Of a stretch of DNA of 9,444 bases, positions 6,024-9,444 are shown in pieces. The notes below the pieces were generated by a model. That model worked only from the letters and a program-made list of their open reading frames with translations. It was not told the origin of the DNA and searched no databases. A program made the position numbers and the translations under genes. The stretch comes from an uncultured bacterium (GTDB lineage: Bacteria > Bacteroidota > Bacteroidia > Bacteroidales > JACABE01): positions 1-9,444 of the forward strand of contig CAIWDQ010000061.1 in the NCBI GenBank assembly GCA_903911455.1, in the 5' to 3' direction. Positions within the stretch are counted from its first letter, which is position 1. Every line of letters starts with the position of its first letter.

Positions 6024-7040
6024 TTGAAAAAGAAAATAATTCTCGCACTCAAATTTATTTTCTTCCTTGGGTTGGGAATTCTGATATTATGGTGGTTTCA
6101 ACGTAAACTTACCCCTGTAGAGAAAAAAGACATCTTAGATTCTTTCCATTCCGCTAATTATTTGTGGGTATTTATTTCAATCATTCCAGGTATTGTTAGT
6201 CATTTAAGCCGTTCAATGCGATGGCGTATGTTATTGCGTCCCATGGGATATCATCCAAAACTTAAAACAACTTTTGCAGCAGTAATGATTGGTTATTTTG
6301 CCAATTTAGCGCTTCCACGATTGGGTGAAGTTATGCGTTGTGGTATTTTAAATAAATATGAGAACATTCCTGTTAATAAATCTTTTGGTACTGTAATTAC
6401 CGAACGCACAGTTGATATGTTAATATTCCTTATGCTTTTTCTTATCACATTTGCATTGGAATTTGAAAAGCTTAAGGATTATGTTTACATTAATTTTTGG
6501 ATATTCTTTGCCGATAAATTCAATAATATTAATGTTACCGGTTTATTTTTCCTATCAATTGTATTTATTCTAGCTTTAATTATAATACTCTTTTTTATAT
6601 TCAGAAAGAGAATTGCTAAGTCTCCGTTATTTGTCAGAATAATGGTTTTTATCATGGGTTTTGTTGAAGGTTTAAAATCACTTGCAAAGGTTGAAAAACC
6701 ATGGTTATTTGTATTTCATTCATTATTTATCTGGTTCAACTATTTCTTAATGGTTTATTTCATATTCTTTTGCTTCTCCGAAACAATTCATTTAACTCCG
6801 GATGTTGCAATGGCTGTATTAATAATGGGTTCAATAGGAATAATGATTGTACAGGGAGGAATCGGAATATATCCTGTAATAGTTTCAAAAACAATGATTA
6901 TATTTGGAGTAAGCAAAACCGTGGGTTATGCAATGGGTTGGATTGCCTGGACTTCTCAAACTGTAATAATAATTTTATTAGGATTGGCTTCCTTAGTTAT
7001 TTTACCAATTTTAAATAAGAAAAAAGATGCAAAAGCTTGA
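6024..7040 (+). CDS. Flippase-like integral membrane protein (UPF0104, lysylphosphatidylglycerol synthase TM family)
   Basis: A 338-residue polytopic inner-membrane protein of the UPF0104/YbhN-like family, related to the membrane half of lysylphosphatidylglycerol synthase (MprF). It has about eight hydrophobic segments (near 5-25, 45-62, 83-98, 128-146, 171-193, 226-250, 258-285 and 305-329). The conserved LPRLGEVMRCG (97-107), GTVITERTVD (122-131) and GGIGIYP (278-284) are family signatures. The soluble lysyltransferase domain of MprF is absent, so it should not itself aminoacylate lipids; transport or flipping of a lipid or lipid-linked precursor is a family-level inference and the substrate is unknown. 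The start is TTG at 6024, since the frame is closed by a stop at 5991-5993 and the next in-frame ATG would remove the first membrane segment. It follows panD by 4 nt and overlaps rfaE2 by 14 nt, so coupled translation is likely. Confidence 0.88.
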   Translation: MKKKIILALKFIFFLGLGILILWWFQRKLTPVEKKDILDSFHSANYLWVFISIIPGIVSHLSRSMRWRMLLRPMGYHPKLKTTFAAVMIGYFANLALPRLGEVMRCGILNKYENIPVNKSFGTVITERTVDMLIFLMLFLITFALEFEKLKDYVYINFWIFFADKFNNINVTGLFFLSIVFILALIIILFFIFRKRIAKSPLFVRIMVFIMGFVEGLKSLAKVEKPWLFVFHSLFIWFNYFLMVYFIFFCFSETIHLTPDVAMAVLIMGSIGIMIVQGGIGIYPVIVSKTMIIFGVSKTVGYAMGWIAWTSQTVIIILLGLASLVILPILNKKKDAKA

Positions 7041-7530
7041 TATAATAAGGTCAAAGATCCTTTCGGGAGTTGAACTTGAAAGAATGCTTGCCTTTTGGCG
7101 ATTTAAGAATCTTAAGATTGTATTTACTAATGGATGCTTTGATATTTTGCATGCCGGACATATTGATTATCTTGCTAAAGCCAAAGATGAAGGCGATGTT
7201 TTAATGATTGGCTTAAATACTGATGCTTCTGTTAGCAAACTTAAAGGACCTACCCGCCCTATTAATGATCAGGATGCCAGAGCTATGATTATGGCTTCAC
7301 TTAGTTTTGTTTCGGCAGTTGTTTTGTTCGACGAAGACACTCCTTATAATTTAATTAAGCAAGTTCAACCTGATGTATTAATTAAGGGTAGCGATTACAA
7401 ACCCGAAGATATTGTTGGTTATGATATTCTTAAAGCTAAAGGTGGTGAAGTTAAAACCTTAGATTTCTTAGAAGGTTATTCCACCTCAGCTATTGAACAG
7501 AGGATTTATAATAATCTTAAAGGGAAATAA
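7027..7530 (+). CDS. rfaE2: D-glycero-beta-D-manno-heptose 1-phosphate adenylyltransferase
   Basis: A 167-residue cytosolic nucleotidyltransferase equivalent to the C-terminal domain of E. coli HldE (RfaE). It transfers AMP from ATP to heptose 1-phosphate, giving ADP-D-glycero-beta-D-manno-heptose, precursor of the lipopolysaccharide inner core. Motifs: FTNGCFDILHAGH (33-45, with HxGH as His42 and His45), GLNTDASVSKLKGPTRPI (62-79), IKGSDY (119-124) and the C-terminal YSTSAIEQRI (151-160) corresponding to the ATP-binding loop. The N-terminal kinase domain of HldE is absent, and the protein is complete as a stand-alone type, the split arrangement common in Bacteroidota; rfaE1 must lie elsewhere. 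The ATG lies inside the end of the membrane-protein gene. The end is almost tail-to-tail with the next minus-strand gene (9 nt), with no terminator hairpin visible. Confidence 0.95.
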   Translation: MQKLDIIRSKILSGVELERMLAFWRFKNLKIVFTNGCFDILHAGHIDYLAKAKDEGDVLMIGLNTDASVSKLKGPTRPINDQDARAMIMASLSFVSAVVLFDEDTPYNLIKQVQPDVLIKGSDYKPEDIVGYDILKAKGGEVKTLDFLEGYSTSAIEQRIYNNLKGK

Positions 7531-7539
7531 ATAATTTCT

Positions 7540-9312
7540 CTACTTATTAAAAATCTCAATATTATTGATTTTAAGATTTTCAAACACATAGTTATTCCAT
7601 TTATTTAGAGATTTCTCATCTTTTCCTGCCTCAACTTCTTTAAGATAACTATTAGTAATTTTATCAATATTTTCTAATGTAACTTTATAAATTGAATCAA
7701 TTTGTGAAATTGAATAGTGATTTGATTTAAGTTTTTCATCCATTTTACGTCTTTCAATCTCACAAATATCAAAATAAATATTTAGAAAAGCGTAAGTATA
7801 AGATTGTTCCGGAAGATGAAAATAAGTTTGATCTGCATCAAAAACCGTATATGACTTACAATCTATTGAATCTCCTAATTGTGTAATATCAAGTAATATC
7901 TGAACTTTAAGCTTATAAAGATCACTCTGTATACTTTGGTTTATCTTTTCTTGTGAATATACTTCGTTTTGAAGTAATTTTTTATTTAGCAATATCCTTT
8001 TATCTTTTGTCCAAAATGAATAATAATATTCAAAAAAATCATGTCCTTGATTATTAACAACCTTAGGCAGTATTAAAAAATCACCACCATAATTTCCTTT
8101 TCTAAAATTAATAAGATCACCTTCCTGAGCAAATAATTTAATCGTTTCATTTTGCTTCTGTGTTAATTGTACCGGATTATTATTATCCCAGAAAACTTCA
8201 TTATAAGGTATTAACGACATCTTTCGATAATCATCAAAATCATTATTGTATTCAAAATAAGGAATAATAAAAGGATTCTTATAATCATAAAAATACATAA
8301 TACCTTTGCTTGTAATATCTCTTTTTAAGAATTTACGATACAAAACCACATTTGTATCCCTGCAACTATAATAATTAAAATGATAGTTAAAGTTAATATG
8401 ATCAGGCACTATATCATCATTCTCAAGCTTATAAGTATTACTAATATCAAAAGAAACATTTGTAATTGAATCTCCGGGATATATTGGAATAAAAGGATGT
8501 TTATCTGTTTTATTCACAAATAAATTAATTTTTAATAGTTTAAAAGTTTCCTTTTCAATCCATATTTCGCCATTAAAGCAATTAGAATTATTAGTATTTG
8601 GCTTGAATTTTAGATTAAAGATTTTAGAATCATAAGTCCCCATTTCAAGAATAAAAGTTTTTTTCATCCCTTTTTTGTTCAATTGTAGAGGAATTGTTGG
8701 GAAGTAATTGTTTTTGTTTAGCAAATTTAATTGACATATAGCTTTTGACGAACTTAATGTTACAAAATAATTCCCATCCATTTTGGCTAGTCCCGTTCTT
8801 CCATTCTTAAAAAGCAATTCATCTACATTTGTACCTTTAACATTCGCATTATAAAAGCATTCTACTAATTCAACCTGTCGTTCTTTTGATTGAGTTTCCA
8901 GTCCATAATATACTTTCGTTATATGATCAGTTTTATTTTGAGAAAGTTTTTTCTTACACTTCTCTAAAATATCATACAAAAAATCAACATCAGCTTTTAT
9001 TATAATTTCATTTAATTTAAATTCTTTTTTAATTAAAAAAATTTCTTTTTTCTGATTTAATTTCTCGGCCGAAATTGTATAAGTCTCATAACCAAGAAAA
9101 ATAAAAACAATAATATCTTTAGTAATATCAACCGAGATACTAAAAGCACCATCACTATTAGTGATAACACCCCTGTTAGTGCCTTTAATCACAACATTGC
9201 AATAAGGTAAATACTCTTTTGTTTTAGAGTCTCTTACAGCACCTTTAACAATGGTCTGCGAAAAAGAACAAACAGAATATATAAGAAACATTAAAAGGAA
9301 TATTTTTCTCAT
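7540..9312 (-). CDS. Secreted protein with CarboxypepD_reg-like domain, function unknown
   Basis: A 590-residue exported protein. Residues 1-19 are a signal peptide (MRKIF, hydrophobic core, ending CSFSQ) without a convincing lipobox. Residues 20-95 form a carboxypeptidase regulatory-like beta-sandwich: VKGAVRD, then LPYCNVVIKGTNRGVITNSDG (starts near 35) and FLGYET, the layout found at the front of many Bacteroidota outer-membrane proteins. What follows is not a TonB-dependent receptor: there is no plug domain, and I do not recognise 100-590. Within it, GEIWIEKETFKLLKI (248-262) resembles a strand pair common in Bacteroidota envelope proteins of the DUF5686 type, but that link is weak. The C-terminal third (about 440-590) is charged and probably helical. 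The gene looks even more AT-rich than the pan cluster. A periplasmic or surface role is likely and no enzyme motif is visible. The start at 9312 directly precedes the signal peptide. Confidence 0.8.
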   Translation of the reverse strand: MRKIFLLMFLIYSVCSFSQTIVKGAVRDSKTKEYLPYCNVVIKGTNRGVITNSDGAFSISVDITKDIIVFIFLGYETYTISAEKLNQKKEIFLIKKEFKLNEIIIKADVDFLYDILEKCKKKLSQNKTDHITKVYYGLETQSKERQVELVECFYNANVKGTNVDELLFKNGRTGLAKMDGNYFVTLSSSKAICQLNLLNKNNYFPTIPLQLNKKGMKKTFILEMGTYDSKIFNLKFKPNTNNSNCFNGEIWIEKETFKLLKINLFVNKTDKHPFIPIYPGDSITNVSFDISNTYKLENDDIVPDHINFNYHFNYYSCRDTNVVLYRKFLKRDITSKGIMYFYDYKNPFIIPYFEYNNDFDDYRKMSLIPYNEVFWDNNNPVQLTQKQNETIKLFAQEGDLINFRKGNYGGDFLILPKVVNNQGHDFFEYYYSFWTKDKRILLNKKLLQNEVYSQEKINQSIQSDLYKLKVQILLDITQLGDSIDCKSYTVFDADQTYFHLPEQSYTYAFLNIYFDICEIERRKMDEKLKSNHYSISQIDSIYKVTLENIDKITNSYLKEVEAGKDEKSLNKWNNYVFENLKINNIEIFNK

Positions 9313-9362
9313 ACATCAAAATATTAATTATATAAATGAATCATAAGACAGATTTTGAGGTG

Positions 9363-9393
9363 TAAAATTACAAAACAATTAAGTTAAATGCAA
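9363..9393 (-). promoter_or_regulatory. Candidate promoter for the CarboxypepD_reg-like gene
   Basis: On the minus strand TTG (9393-9391), a 20-nt spacer and TAATTTTA (9370-9363) match the Bacteroidota promoter pattern with one mismatch (A for G at the last -7 base). Transcription would start near 9357, leaving a leader of about 45 nt before the ATG at 9312. The rest of the right flank, 9394-9444, shows no gene or clear structure. Confidence 0.35.
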
Positions 9394-9444
9394 TTTTTTG
9401 ATACATTAAATCAGTTTTCGGTAAGTTATATTAAGTTAAAGGTA

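Noticed and set aside
6701..7018. 105-codon plus-strand frame inside the membrane-protein gene
   Set aside because: It is an out-of-frame shadow rich in Asn, Cys and Ile, as expected from shifted AT-rich membrane-protein codons.
6024..7040. Full lysylphosphatidylglycerol synthase (MprF) for antimicrobial-peptide resistance
   Set aside because: Only the membrane portion is present; the C-terminal lysyltransferase domain is absent, so the resistance function cannot be assigned.
7528..7545. Terminator between rfaE2 and the convergent secreted-protein gene
   Set aside because: Only 9 nt separate the stops, and no stem stronger than short AT pairings is visible. Termination must occur inside the opposite gene or depend on a factor.
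1..9444. CRISPR array, tRNA, rRNA, insertion sequence, phage or defence genes
   Set aside because: No regularly spaced repeats, cloverleaf-like sequence, transposase or integrase motifs, or toxin/nuclease genes were seen on either strand.

Overview
The window looks like an ordinary chromosomal segment of an AT-rich Bacteroidota bacterium, probably in or near the Bacteroidales; this lineage call is inference. The evidence is: candidate promoters of the Bacteroidota type (TAnnTTTG -7 box, sometimes with a TTG about 20 nt upstream), A-rich translation starts without Shine-Dalgarno sequences, a DUF4403 lipoprotein, a secreted protein with a CarboxypepD_reg-like domain, and the gene order panC, panD, UPF0104-type membrane protein, rfaE2, which I know from this phylum. 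I see no rRNA, tRNA, CRISPR array, transposase, phage gene or defence cassette.

Layout. Positions 1-167 are non-coding, with a relatively GC-rich stretch that can fold into two mutually exclusive hairpins and a short repeat/palindrome cluster. A DUF4403 lipoprotein (minus strand, 168-1574) is divergent from an atypical NAD(P)-binding short-chain dehydrogenase/epimerase-like protein (1725-2675). The latter converges, across a 9-bp inverted repeat that may be a bidirectional terminator, on a secreted M14-family zinc carboxypeptidase (minus strand, 2745-4532). Divergent from the peptidase is the plus-strand cluster panC (4691-5542), panD (5678-6019), an integral membrane flippase-like protein (6024-7040) and rfaE2 (7027-7530). 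It meets, with only 9 nt between stop codons, a secreted protein with an N-terminal CarboxypepD_reg-like domain and a C-terminal part I do not recognise (minus strand, 7540-9312). The last 132 nt hold a candidate promoter for that gene.

How the genes fit together. PanD makes beta-alanine from aspartate and PanC joins it to pantoate, giving pantothenate for coenzyme A. panD, the membrane protein and rfaE2 are spaced by 4 nt and then by a 14-nt overlap, so they are probably cotranscribed and translationally coupled. RfaE2 makes ADP-heptose for the lipopolysaccharide core, so the second half of the cluster is an envelope module. panC is separated from panD by 135 nt holding a GC-rich REP-like hairpin and a candidate panD promoter. 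The remaining genes encode a lipoprotein, two exported proteins and a probable cytosolic oxidoreductase-like protein.

I found no convincing new multi-gene system. The points most worth a second look are the REP-like element between panC and panD, the nearly leaderless panD promoter, the SDR protein lacking the YxxxK motif, the membrane protein coupled to rfaE2, and the unassigned C-terminal region of the last secreted protein.
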